Below, piece after piece: positions 18,888-26,863 of a stretch of DNA of 64,000 nt. The DNA lies in the NCBI RefSeq assembly GCF_001267535.1, contig NZ_JRXE01000001.1:64568-128567 (forward strand), read 5' to 3'. The position numbers and the translations under genes were made by a program. Numbering within the stretch: the stretch's first letter is position 1; each line of letters begins with the position of its first letter. The notes beneath the pieces are model-generated. The model made no database searches. It saw only the letters and a program-made list of their open reading frames with translations, and was not told where the DNA came from. Source of the DNA: Winslowiella iniecta (GTDB lineage Bacteria > Pseudomonadota > Gammaproteobacteria > Enterobacterales > Enterobacteriaceae).

Positions 18888-18935
18888 ATAAATTCATTCC
18901 CTTACTGATCATTATATTGGCAAACTATTTCACTT

Positions 18936-19778
18936 TCATCCACGTGCTGCTTTCTGAATATCGCGAATACGCTGTTTTTCTTTATGCGCCATGATGCGCC
19001 AGGCGACAAAACCGGCAATGCCCACTACCAGCAGAATCAGTGACGCCAGCGCGTTAATTTCCGGGTTCATCCCGCGGCGCACTGAGTTCATAATTTCCAT
19101 CGGTAAGGTATTGGCACCCGCGCCGGTCACAAAGCGTGAAATAACCAGATCATCCAGCGACAGGGTAAAGGCCAGCAGCCAGCCGGTGACAATGGCCGGG
19201 GCAATCATCGGTAATGTGATAACGAAAAACACTTTGAGCGGCGTGGCGCCAAGATCCATCGCCGCCTCTTCAATCGAACGATCCAGCTCACGCAGGCGCG
19301 CGCTGATCACCACCGCCACATAAGCGGTACAGAATGTGACATGCGCCATCCAGATGGTGACCATGCCGCGATCCGGCCAGCCAAACGCGTGTCCCATGGC
19401 GACAAACAGCAGTAACAGCGCCAGACCGGTAATCACATCCGGCATCACCAGCGGCGCGGTCAGCATAAACGCCAGGCTGGTGGAGCCACGAAAGCGGCCA
19501 AAGCGCACCAGTACCACCGCCGCCAGCGTGCCGAGCACCACCGCCGTCGTGGCCGCCAGCACTGCGATAGTCAGACTCAGGCCGATAGCGTTAAGCATTT
19601 TGCTGTCGTGAAACAGCTGCACATACCAGCGCAGGGAAAAGCTGTCCCAGACCGTGACCAGCGGCGAGCTGTTTACCGAGTAGATAACCAGCAGCAACAT
19701 CGGCGCATACAACAGCGTAAAACCGGTGATCAGAATCGCCGTGCGCCACGGCGAACGAACAGCAGGCAGTGAATTCAT
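18936..19778 (-). CDS. potI: Putrescine ABC transporter permease PotI
   Basis: The 280-residue inner-membrane protein (E. coli PotI 281) starts MNSLPAVRSPWRTAILITGF. It has six hydrophobic helices and the EAA loop (IEEAAMDLGATPLKVFFVIT) that contacts the ATPase PotG. It pairs with PotH to form the putrescine channel. Its ATG overlaps the potH stop (ATGA), so translation is coupled. Confidence 0.96.
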   Translation of the reverse strand: MNSLPAVRSPWRTAILITGFTLLYAPMLLLVIYSVNSSPLVTVWDSFSLRWYVQLFHDSKMLNAIGLSLTIAVLAATTAVVLGTLAAVVLVRFGRFRGSTSLAFMLTAPLVMPDVITGLALLLLFVAMGHAFGWPDRGMVTIWMAHVTFCTAYVAVVISARLRELDRSIEEAAMDLGATPLKVFFVITLPMIAPAIVTGWLLAFTLSLDDLVISRFVTGAGANTLPMEIMNSVRRGMNPEINALASLILLVVGIAGFVAWRIMAHKEKQRIRDIQKAARG

Positions 19779-20695
19779 GCTTTTGCTCCCGGTTGTTTAT
19801 TCTGATGCTTATGGAACCAGATAATTGGCAAGGTCAGAATCAGCAGGATGGTCACAGCCAGTGCGGCTGCCATCGGCCAGTCGCGGTTCGAGAACACTTC
19901 TGACAGAATGGTGCGGCCAATCATCGCCGTATCCTTGCCGCCAAGCAGTTCCGGAATCACGTACTCTCCCACCGCCGGAATAAACACCAGCATTGAGCCG
20001 GCAATCACGCCGCCTTTGGTCAGTGGCACAATCACCTGGAAGAAGGTTTTGAGCGGCCCGGCACCGAGGTCAAGTGAGGCTTCCACCAGGGAATAATCGA
20101 TGCGCGTCAGAGCGGCATAGATTGGCAGCACCATAAATGGCAGATAGCAGTAAACGATACCGATATAGACCGCCACATTGGTATAGAGAATTTCCAGCGG
20201 CTGATCGATCACCCCGAGCCACAGCAGAAAATTATTCAATACGCCATTGTTGTTCAGCAGCCCCATCAGCGCGTAAACCCGCACCAGGAAAGAGGTCCAC
20301 GAAGGCAGCAGCACCAGTAACAGTAAAATGTTACGCACCGACGGCTGACTTTGCGCCACCGCCCACGCCAGCGGATAACCGACCAGTAAACAGATCAGGG
20401 TGGAGATTGCCGCCAGCTTCAGCGACTGCAGATAAGACCCGAGATAAAACTCTTCGCTGAACAGCCGTAAATAGTTGCTGAAATTCAGTACCAGACTGAA
20501 CTGGTCGTCCGCCCAGCTGATTAACTCGGTGTACGGCGGACTGGCGCGCAGTGACTCGGCGAAACTCATTTTCAGCACAAATAAAAATGGCAGAAAAAAC
20601 AGCATAAATAGCCAGATATAAGGCAGAGCAATCACCAGCTTACGGCCATGCTTTAACAGCAGGCGAGCCGCCACCGGTTGGTTAAATTGACGCAT
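19775..20695 (-). CDS. potH: Putrescine ABC transporter permease PotH
   Basis: 306 residues from MRQFNQPVAARLLLKHGRKL. A GTG at 20707 abuts the potG stop but lies upstream of the ribosome-binding site; GGAGG is 5-6 nt before the ATG at 20695, which decides the start. Six helices are predicted, with conserved HGRKLVIALPYIWLFMLFFL and the EAA loop (LVEASLDLGAGPLKTFFQVI). It forms the membrane channel with PotI. The N-terminal tail is about 10 residues shorter than in E. coli. Confidence 0.95.
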   Translation of the reverse strand: MRQFNQPVAARLLLKHGRKLVIALPYIWLFMLFFLPFLFVLKMSFAESLRASPPYTELISWADDQFSLVLNFSNYLRLFSEEFYLGSYLQSLKLAAISTLICLLVGYPLAWAVAQSQPSVRNILLLLVLLPSWTSFLVRVYALMGLLNNNGVLNNFLLWLGVIDQPLEILYTNVAVYIGIVYCYLPFMVLPIYAALTRIDYSLVEASLDLGAGPLKTFFQVIVPLTKGGVIAGSMLVFIPAVGEYVIPELLGGKDTAMIGRTILSEVFSNRDWPMAAALAVTILLILTLPIIWFHKHQNKQPGAKA

Positions 20696-20707
20696 TTTAT
20701 CCTCCAC

Positions 20708-21847
20708 TCAGACCGTCAGCACAACGCAGCTGTCGGTATCCCAGCAAAGATGCACTTCATCGCCCCAGGTCGGCGCTCCCTGACGAAAGCGATGGGCGTT
20801 CTGCAACTGGGCAGAGATCATCTGGCCACCGCGCAGGCGCACATGGTAAATAGACAGATCGCCAAGATAGGCAATATGTTCCACAACGCCGACAGCAAAG
20901 TTGCAGCCGTCCGCCGGGGGCTGTTCACACAGCATCACTTTTTCCGGCCGCAACGCGATCCACACGGGCATGTTATCCATCACCGAGCTATCAGAATCGA
21001 CCTTCAGCGGATTAATCAGTCCCGCGCTGTCGATCACTAATCCCTCTGGCTGGCGCTCACGCAGTATCCCTTCAAACACATTAACCGAGCCGATAAACTC
21101 GGCGCTGTAGCGGCTGGTGGGATGTTCATAGATCTCTTCCGGCTCGCCAATTTGCTCAAACTTGCCGCGATTCATAATGGCGATCCGCCCGGCCATGGTC
21201 ATCGCCTCTTCCTGATCGTGAGTGACCATCACGCAGGTCGCGCCGACGCGCTCAAGAATATCCACCACTTCAAGCTGCATACGGTCGCGCAGTTTCTTGT
21301 CCAGCGCGCCCATCGGTTCATCCAGCAACAGCAGCTTAGGGCGCTTTGCCAGACTGCGCGCCAGTGCCACACGCTGACGCTGGCCGCCCGAAAGCTGATG
21401 CGGCTTACGTCGGGCAAACTCCTGCAAATGCACCAGCGCCAGCATCTCCTCGACGCGGTGGGCGATTTCAGCTTTTGTCAGTCGATCCTGTTTCAGGCCA
21501 AACGCGATATTCTGCTCCACCGTCATGTGCGGAAACAGCGCATACGACTGGAACATCATATTGATGGGACGCTGATACGGCGGCACCTGCGATAAGTCTT
21601 GACCATCGAGCACAATTTGCCCGTGGCTGGGCGCTTCAAAGCCCGCCAGCATGCGCAGCAGCGTTGACTTTCCACAACCGGACGGGCCAAGCAGGGCAAA
21701 AATTTCGCCTTTATAGATGGTCAGGCTGACATCATCAACGGCGTTCTGGCCGTCAAAAGATTTGGTCAGGTTGCGGATTTCCAGCAGCGGCGTTAAAGCC
21801 TTCGCTGTTTTATTTTGCGGGCGAGGGATCGCATCGTTCACTAACAT
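20708..21847 (-). CDS. potG: Putrescine ABC transporter ATPase PotG
   Basis: The 379-residue protein (E. coli PotG 377) has Walker A GPSGCGKST, Q-loop MMFQSYALFPHMT, signature LSGGQRQRVALARSL, Walker B LLLLDEPMGALD, and a C-terminal TOBE-type regulatory domain (about 290-379). It energises putrescine uptake through PotHI. The start ATG follows 121 nt after the potF stop, and the gap contains a GGGGCGGC hairpin (21937-21956). All four pot genes lie on the minus strand in the order potF-G-H-I. Confidence 0.96.
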   Translation of the reverse strand: MLVNDAIPRPQNKTAKALTPLLEIRNLTKSFDGQNAVDDVSLTIYKGEIFALLGPSGCGKSTLLRMLAGFEAPSHGQIVLDGQDLSQVPPYQRPINMMFQSYALFPHMTVEQNIAFGLKQDRLTKAEIAHRVEEMLALVHLQEFARRKPHQLSGGQRQRVALARSLAKRPKLLLLDEPMGALDKKLRDRMQLEVVDILERVGATCVMVTHDQEEAMTMAGRIAIMNRGKFEQIGEPEEIYEHPTSRYSAEFIGSVNVFEGILRERQPEGLVIDSAGLINPLKVDSDSSVMDNMPVWIALRPEKVMLCEQPPADGCNFAVGVVEHIAYLGDLSIYHVRLRGGQMISAQLQNAHRFRQGAPTWGDEVHLCWDTDSCVVLTV

Positions 21848-21936
21848 TACTCTCCGGTGTAAAGCTGATAATCACGGCTGGCCGTTTTGGTGGGGCGGAA
21901 TAGCTGAAAACCGTTCTGACGTCGGTTTTTCTGTAG

Positions 21937-21956
21937 GGGCGGCATTTTCGCCGCCC
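21937..21956 (-). repeat. Intercistronic hairpin between potF and potG
   Basis: GGGCGGC and GCCGCCC form a perfect 7-bp stem around a 6-nt ATTTTC loop, 12 nt after the potF stop and upstream of potG. The position suggests protection of the potF 3' end, or partial termination, giving more binding protein than membrane subunits. Confidence 0.65.
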
Positions 21957-21967
21957 GTGGTTACCGG

Positions 21968-23077
21968 TTACTGACCACTTTTAACTTTAGTCCATGCGCG
22001 GGTGCGCACACGGTCAAGTTTCTGTTCCTGGACTTTCAGAATAAACAGTTTGGCCATGGTCGCGTCTGTTGGATAGATACCCGGATTATTACGAATGTCA
22101 GCCGCCACCAGTGGCAAGGACGCTTTGTTGCCGCTGGCATAGAACATTTTGTTCGAGATATCGGCAATCACTTTCGGCTCCATCAGATAATTAATAAACT
22201 GATAGGCTTCATCGACATTTTTCGCATCTTTCGGAATCGCCAGCATATCGAAGAACGCCAGCGCGCCCTCTTTCGGAATGCTGTAGGCAATATTGACGCC
22301 ATTTTTCGCTTCCTGCGCCCGCTGTTTCGCCTGCAAAATATCCCCAGCCCAGCCCACCGTCACGCAGATGTTACCGTTAGCCAGATCGTTAATATATTGC
22401 GAAGAGTGGAAGTAACGAATGCTCGGACGCAGCTTCAGCAGCAGATCGGTGGCCGCGCCAGAGTAATCTTTCGCATCGCTGCTGTTGGGATCTTTACCGA
22501 GGTAGTTCAGCACGGTGGCAAAAATCTCTTCCGGTGCATCGAGGAACGAGACGCCACAGCTTTTCAGTTTTTCCAGGTTTTCAGGCTTCAGCACCAGATC
22601 CCAGCTGTCGACCGGCGCATCTTTACCCAGCGCGGCTTTTACTTTTTCGACGTTATAACCGATGCCGGTGGTCGCCCACAGGTACGGAATCGCATATTTA
22701 TTGCCGGGATCGTGCTGTTCTAACTTCTTCATCAGCTCAGGATCGAGGTTTTTATAGTTCGGCAGCTTACTTTTATCCAGCGGCTGGAACACACCGGCTT
22801 CGAGCTGACGCGCAAGAAAACTGGAGGAAGGCACCACCACGTCATAACCGGAACTGCCAACCATCAATAAGCCTTCCAGTACTTCGTTGGAGTCGAAAAC
22901 GTCATACACCACTTTGATACCGCTCTGTTTTTCAAAGTTCGGTACGGTGTCTGGCGAAATATAGTCAGACCAGTTATATACATTCAGTGTCTTTTGTTCT
23001 GCCATGGTGCCGGCGGAGACCGCCATCAGCACGCCAGCAGCCACAGCGGACAACCATTTTTTACGTTGGTTGAACAT
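21968..23077 (-). CDS. potF: Periplasmic putrescine-binding protein PotF
   Basis: The 369-residue SBP (E. coli PotF 370) has signal MFNQRKKWLSAVAAGVLMAV with cleavage after TMA. The mature start is EQKTLNVYNWSDYISPDTVP, and VVPSSSFLARQ, TTGIGYNVEKV and the C-terminal QKLDRVRTRAWTKVKSGQ are family blocks. It captures putrescine in the periplasm and hands it to PotHI. It is the first gene of the operon; an ARG-box-like palindrome sits 100 bp upstream. Confidence 0.97.
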   Translation of the reverse strand: MFNQRKKWLSAVAAGVLMAVSAGTMAEQKTLNVYNWSDYISPDTVPNFEKQSGIKVVYDVFDSNEVLEGLLMVGSSGYDVVVPSSSFLARQLEAGVFQPLDKSKLPNYKNLDPELMKKLEQHDPGNKYAIPYLWATTGIGYNVEKVKAALGKDAPVDSWDLVLKPENLEKLKSCGVSFLDAPEEIFATVLNYLGKDPNSSDAKDYSGAATDLLLKLRPSIRYFHSSQYINDLANGNICVTVGWAGDILQAKQRAQEAKNGVNIAYSIPKEGALAFFDMLAIPKDAKNVDEAYQFINYLMEPKVIADISNKMFYASGNKASLPLVAADIRNNPGIYPTDATMAKLFILKVQEQKLDRVRTRAWTKVKSGQ

Positions 23078-23176
23078 CTCTTCCTTCCTCCTGAACCGGG
23101 GTCATCACAACTATGCAGAACAAGCGAATTGCGGTGGCGCTTCTCTGAAAGTAAAAGTGACAAAGCACAGGCTTAC

Positions 23177-23194
23177 AATGAATGAATATTCATT
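23177..23194. promoter_or_regulatory. ARG box upstream of potF
   Basis: TGAAT-GAAT-ATTCA (23179-23192) flanked by AA and TT matches the ArgR consensus core (TGAAT-WWWW-ATTCA) at all ten core positions, with only one G in the W4 spacer. It is the best ARG box in the window. A second box at 3-bp spacing is not obvious on either side. Confidence 0.6.
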
Positions 23195-23413
23195 GGGCAG
23201 TTAATAGAAAAAACCTATGCTTTTTCACGCAATATGCAGCCCCGCCAGCATAGCCCCCGATTCCGGCACAGACCAGATCCCAGGTTAAAAAACGCCTTTT
23301 ATCGATTTTTTATGCATGTTTCATCTCTGTGATACGCCATATATGGCATAAGTCACGCGAAATATCTGGCAACAGAGGGCAAAATGCAGAATAAAAATTG
23401 GTGGGACAGAAAT

Positions 23414-23438
23414 GAAAAATGCCGCTTAAAGCGGCATC
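23414..23438 (-). terminator. ybjN terminator
   Basis: ATGCCGCTT and AAGCGGCAT form a 9-bp stem (23419-23436 region). Read on the minus strand it is followed by a five-T run. It is about 20 nt after the ybjN stop. Confidence 0.82.
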
Positions 23439-23456
23439 TGAACAGCAGATAAGAGT

Positions 23457-23936
23457 TTAGTGCAACATTGACTGGCGGGTAATGGTGGTGGTGCGCTCGT
23501 CATCCTCACCGACCATCAGTAAATTGTTGGCAAACGCTTCGAGGATCACCATCGAAATTTGCTCTTCGCTCTGTTTCATAAAGTGCGAAAACTGGCCAAA
23601 CGTCAGACCGGCAGTAATGGTCATTGACTGACAGACGATCAGCTTCGGCAAATTATCATCCTGAATATCGAGGAAGGCTTTTACCGTCAGCGAACTGGCA
23701 TTAATCTGCGATAAATCGCCTACCAGCGGAATTAGCGCGGTTGGCTTCACTTCTGCCAGCGCAGAAAACAGAATAACGTCATCGACCAGGTCGAGTTTCG
23801 CATCGAAAACGCCGTCAAAGTTTTGCATATGCGGCAGGTGAAGCGCCTGGCAGGCATCGCATTCAAACCAGGTGATACTTTGCTGATCCAGCCAACGTCG
23901 TAACACGTCAATATCTGGAACGACGAGTGAATCCAT
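23457..23936 (-). CDS. ybjN: YbjN/AmyR regulator-like protein
   Basis: The 159-residue cytosolic protein (E. coli YbjN 158) starts MDSLVVPDIDVLRRWLDQQS and carries CDACQALHLPHMQNFDGVFD and MSMTITAGLTFGQFSHF-type family features. The fold resembles type III chaperones (family knowledge). In Erwinia amylovora the orthologue AmyR represses amylovoran exopolysaccharide production and virulence; in E. coli YbjN affects motility and stress. It stands alone with its own terminator, divergent from nothing and downstream of the rimK remnant. Confidence 0.92.
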   Translation of the reverse strand: MDSLVVPDIDVLRRWLDQQSITWFECDACQALHLPHMQNFDGVFDAKLDLVDDVILFSALAEVKPTALIPLVGDLSQINASSLTVKAFLDIQDDNLPKLIVCQSMTITAGLTFGQFSHFMKQSEEQISMVILEAFANNLLMVGEDDERTTTITRQSMLH

Positions 23937-24023
23937 AACCTACTGCCTCATGCTGCAATTAAAGAGCGCACAGCTTACGGAAAAAGTGCTGCAAACACCA
24001 CGTTCCTGAGCGAAATATGGCAC

Positions 24024-24663
24024 TCAACCGCCGGTTTTCAGACAGAAACCAGGGTGAGCCTGTTGCTCAATCCATTGAATCATCAGGCTGGCAATGTCTT
24101 TACCGGTGATATTTTCTACCCCTTCGAGACCGGGCGAAGCATTGACTTCCATCACCAGCGGCCCACGGGTGGCGCGCAAAATATCCACCCCCGCCACATC
24201 CAGCCCCAGCGTGCTGACCGCCTTTACCGCGATTTCACGCTCCCGCCCGGTAATCTCCACCGGACGCGCCGTGCCGCCACGATGCAAATTGGAACGAAAG
24301 TCGCCCTCTTTCGCCTGGCGCTCAATGGCCCCCACCACCTGGTCACCAATCACCAGACAGCGGATATCGCAACCTTGCGCTTCTTTAATATATTCCTGCA
24401 CCAGAATATGGGCGTTGAGTCCGCGAAAAGCATCAATCACGCTTTCCGCTGCCTGACGGGTTTCCGCCAGCACCACCCCAATACCCTGCGTACCTTCCAC
24501 CAGCTTAACCACCAGCGGTGCGCCACCGACCATCTCGATTAAATCATGGGTATCATCGGGGGAGTGGGCAATGCCGGTCACCGGCAGATCACGCCTGCGC
24601 CGCTTCAAGCAGGCGTTTGCAGGAGTAGAGAGAACCATCGCGGGATAAAATAGCAATTTTCAC
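24024..24663 (-). pseudogene. rimK: rimK, broken by an out-of-frame internal deletion
   Basis: The GTG at 24663 starts a normal RimK N-terminus ([20 protein letters not shown]), but after about 24 codons the frame hits TGA. Sequence resumes one frame over at [20 protein letters not shown], which in E. coli is residue 113. The rest, 188 codons of ATP-grasp domain through CLKTGG, is intact. Total length is 640 nt against 903 nt for E. coli, so about 263 nt (residues about 25-112) are missing. RimK adds glutamates to the C-terminus of ribosomal protein S6. A fragment with an ATG at 24656 can be read but lacks the N-terminal subdomain and is unlikely to work. Confidence 0.85.
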
Positions 24664-24685
24664 CAGCAAGCCTCATAAGCCAGAT

Positions 24686-25408
24686 TTAGCGCGTTGCCCA
24701 TCCCTGCTTGTGCAGGTAATCAAGGATAAACGGGCGGCTCTCTTTAATAATGGTACGCTGGATATGTGCGCTCCAGGTATCGCTGCGTTGATGGCTGTCA
24801 CGCTGCTGATAATAGTCCAGCAGTTGCTGGTCATACTCCTCCAGCAGTGCAGCATCCATCGGCTGGTAACTGTTTTCATGCACCAGCATGTTTGCCGGCA
24901 TACGCGGTTTGACATCCGGCTGCTGCGCCGGCCAGCCAAGGCACATGCCAAACAGTGGTAGTACATGCTGTGGCAACTTCAGCAGCTGGCCGACGCTGTC
25001 GATATTATTGCGAATTCCGCCAATATACACGCCGCCCATCCCTAATGACTCCGCCGCCACCATGGCGTTTTGCGCCATCAGTGCGGTATCCACACAGCCC
25101 AGCAACAGCTGCTCTGCCAGCCCCAGCTGTGCATCCGGGCAAATTTGCAGATGACGATTAAAGTCGCCGCAGAACACCCAAAACTCCGCCGCCTGCGCCA
25201 CATACTGTTGACCGCCGCTTAGCTCAACCAGCCGGGTGCGTAATTCGCGGTCGGTAATACGGATAATAGATGAACACTGTAAAAAACTTGAGGTCGAGGC
25301 CGACTGCGCGGCGGCAATAATCGCCTCGCGCTGCGCGTCAGTCATCGGCTGTTCGCTGAAAGCACGAATCGAGCGATGCGAACGTAATAAATCAATGGTC
25401 GGCGTCAT
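24686..25408 (-). CDS. nfsA: Oxygen-insensitive NADPH nitroreductase NfsA
   Basis: The 240-residue flavoprotein starts MTPTIDLLRSHRSIRAFSEQ; an 11-codon in-frame extension to 25441 is not conserved. The FMN-binding blocks HRSIRAF, SSFLQCSSIIRITD, GGVYIGGIRNN and KESRPFILDYLHKQGWATR are present. It reduces nitroaromatics and quinones by two-electron steps using NADPH. It overlaps the end of ybjC by 17 bp, and the rimK start lies 23 bp downstream, preserving the ybjC-nfsA-rimK operon of E. coli, which is under SoxS/MarA control there. Confidence 0.95.
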   Translation of the reverse strand: MTPTIDLLRSHRSIRAFSEQPMTDAQREAIIAAAQSASTSSFLQCSSIIRITDRELRTRLVELSGGQQYVAQAAEFWVFCGDFNRHLQICPDAQLGLAEQLLLGCVDTALMAQNAMVAAESLGMGGVYIGGIRNNIDSVGQLLKLPQHVLPLFGMCLGWPAQQPDVKPRMPANMLVHENSYQPMDAALLEEYDQQLLDYYQQRDSHQRSDTWSAHIQRTIIKESRPFILDYLHKQGWATR

Positions 25409-25682
25409 GAGAATCTCCGGATCGGGTAGTATTTTTGTCACGCTTTGGCGTGCCGAGTAATTGCGGTGCCAGCGCCTGCGCGGTTCGCCACATCAGCGTA
25501 GCCGCAGCGGGCAGCATCAGTGCAATGCCGGTAAAGATCATGATGGTCGCCGCTGCTTTGCCGTTAAGCCAGTCGGGCAGCGACAGCCACTGATTAATCG
25601 ACACCATCGCCAGCCCCAGCAGCAGAATGCCCAGTACTTCCATTACCAGTACGGCTTTGGGTAACTCTCCGAATGCACGCAT
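25392..25682 (-). CDS. ybjC: Inner-membrane protein YbjC (DUF1418)
   Basis: 96 residues from MRAFGELPKAVLVMEVLGIL. The ATG at 25682 has a strong GGAGGGGG ribosome-binding site, whereas an ATG nine codons upstream does not. Two membrane helices are predicted (LVMEVLGILLLGLAMVSI and AATIMIFTGIALMLPAAATL). Function is unknown. It is the first gene of the ybjC-nfsA-rimK operon and its end overlaps nfsA. The charged C-terminal tail is longer than in E. coli. Confidence 0.85.
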   Translation of the reverse strand: MRAFGELPKAVLVMEVLGILLLGLAMVSINQWLSLPDWLNGKAAATIMIFTGIALMLPAAATLMWRTAQALAPQLLGTPKRDKNTTRSGDSHDADH

Positions 25683-25893
25683 TTCCCCCTCCCTTTGTCG
25701 GCCATTCACTGCGGCTCAAGGCACCGCCGCTCTATTAAAACCCAATCGCTATGCTTCTGCATAGACTGCGCAAATCAGATTAACAGGCAATTCCTTCTTC
25801 CTTTCGGAGAATGATGCGGGCATCATAAGCACATTCATCGATAAACTGTGATGACAATCACAGAACAGAATCTCACCTTTGAGGAGTTACCTT

Positions 25894-26157
25894 ATGTTTG
25901 CAGTGATCTTTGGACGTCCAGGCTGCCCTTACTGTGTTCGCGCGAAAGAGCTGGCTGAAAAACTGACTGGCGAGCGTGACGATTTCAACTTCCGTTACAT
26001 TGATATTCACGCGGAAGGCATTACCAAAGCTGACCTGGAAAAAACCGTCGGTAAACCGGTCGAAACCGTGCCGCAGATTTTCCTCGACCAGAACCACGTG
26101 GGTGGCTACACCGAATTCGAAGCTTACGCGAAAGAGAACCTGAACCTGTTCCAGTAA
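25894..26157 (+). CDS. grxA: Glutaredoxin 1
   Basis: 87 residues (E. coli 85), starting MFAVIFGRPGCPYCVRAKEL. It has the CPYC dithiol active site at 12-15, TVPQIF with the cis-proline, and the GGYTEFEAYA glutathione-binding end. A GAGGAG ribosome-binding site sits 8 nt before the ATG. It is the glutathione-dependent reductant of ribonucleotide reductase and of OxyR. It is divergent from ybjC and convergent with ybjM. Confidence 0.96.
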   Translation: MFAVIFGRPGCPYCVRAKELAEKLTGERDDFNFRYIDIHAEGITKADLEKTVGKPVETVPQIFLDQNHVGGYTEFEAYAKENLNLFQ

Positions 26158-26173
26158 TTGTGGCGTAACGCAT

Positions 26174-26203
26174 AAAAAACCGGGTGCTGAACCCGGTTTT
26201 TTT
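26174..26203. terminator. Bidirectional terminator between grxA and ybjM
   Basis: ACCGGGT and ACCCGGT form the stem core, extended by A-T pairs, with an A-run before and a seven-T run after, so it works in both directions. Confidence 0.88.
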
Positions 26204-26217
26204 GTTTTTGTCGCCAG

Positions 26218-26592
26218 CTAAGAGTGGCGACGCGGGCTGAACATCGCCCGCCAGAGCATCACCACCAGCGCGCCGGAGCCGCACCAGAACAGTGCGCTGG
26301 CATGCCAGGCAAACTCCTGCCAGAAACCCGATTGCAGAATAAAATGCGTATGAAGTAACAACAGGCAGAGTGGCGTCGCAACGACTGCGCCACATAATGC
26401 CACGCCAAGCGGAGCCTCTCTGGACGTTAATCCCGCCAGCACGCCGGGAAAGATAAACAGCAACAGACCGGGTTGCACCTGCGTTTCGCCAGAGCTTTCA
26501 ATCACCATGCCAAAACGGGCGATGATAAACACCGCGCAATACAGCATGATACAGGTCATCACGCCCGGTAAACGGACGCCTTGCAGCAACAT
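26218..26592 (-). CDS. ybjM: Inner-membrane protein YbjM
   Basis: The 124-residue protein (E. coli YbjM 125) has four hydrophobic helices and the recognisable FIFPGVLAGLTSREAPLGVA, ATPLCLLLLHTHF and GFWQEFAWHASALFWCGSGA segments. Function is unknown. It shares a bidirectional terminator with grxA, as expected from E. coli synteny (grxA-ybjM-ybjL). The basic C-terminal tail (SPRRHS) is probably cytosolic. Confidence 0.85.
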   Translation of the reverse strand: MLLQGVRLPGVMTCIMLYCAVFIIARFGMVIESSGETQVQPGLLLFIFPGVLAGLTSREAPLGVALCGAVVATPLCLLLLHTHFILQSGFWQEFAWHASALFWCGSGALVVMLWRAMFSPRRHS

Positions 26593-26863
26593 AGCCTGTC
26601 CTCAGTTGAGTCGTTACTCTCCCTCCCGGAAATTAATTGTGGAAATTAATTTATTCGGCAGAGGTTCAACAGAAAATAAAAAAGAGTGCTGTTTTTTACT
26701 GGCTGAAAAATAAATAAATGCTTAAAATAATCGCGTCATTATTTATCCCTTCAGGCCTCTTTACGCCAGACGCTTAAGTGAAATGCGCCCGTTCCGGGTA
26801 GATAAACGTTAACGCATAAATTTATTCCTATCAACAACTTACTGGTAAACAAGAAGTTAAGCC

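Larger units (their letters stand above)
23078..23456. promoter_or_regulatory. potF upstream region
   Basis: This 379-bp gap holds the potF promoter by position, an ARG-box-like site (23177-23194) and the ybjN terminator (23414-23438). A GGAAGGAAGAG ribosome-binding stretch precedes potF. No further gene is seen; short reading frames here lack initiation signals. Confidence 0.5.

Noticed and set aside
20696-20707. GTG start for potH directly after the potG stop
   Set aside because: The GGAGG ribosome-binding site lies inside these four codons and is well placed only for the ATG at 20695.
24024-24656. Reading the rimK remnant as an intact gene from ATG 24656
   Set aside because: The first 22 residues of that frame are an out-of-frame reading of the true rimK N-terminus; the N-terminal subdomain is absent.
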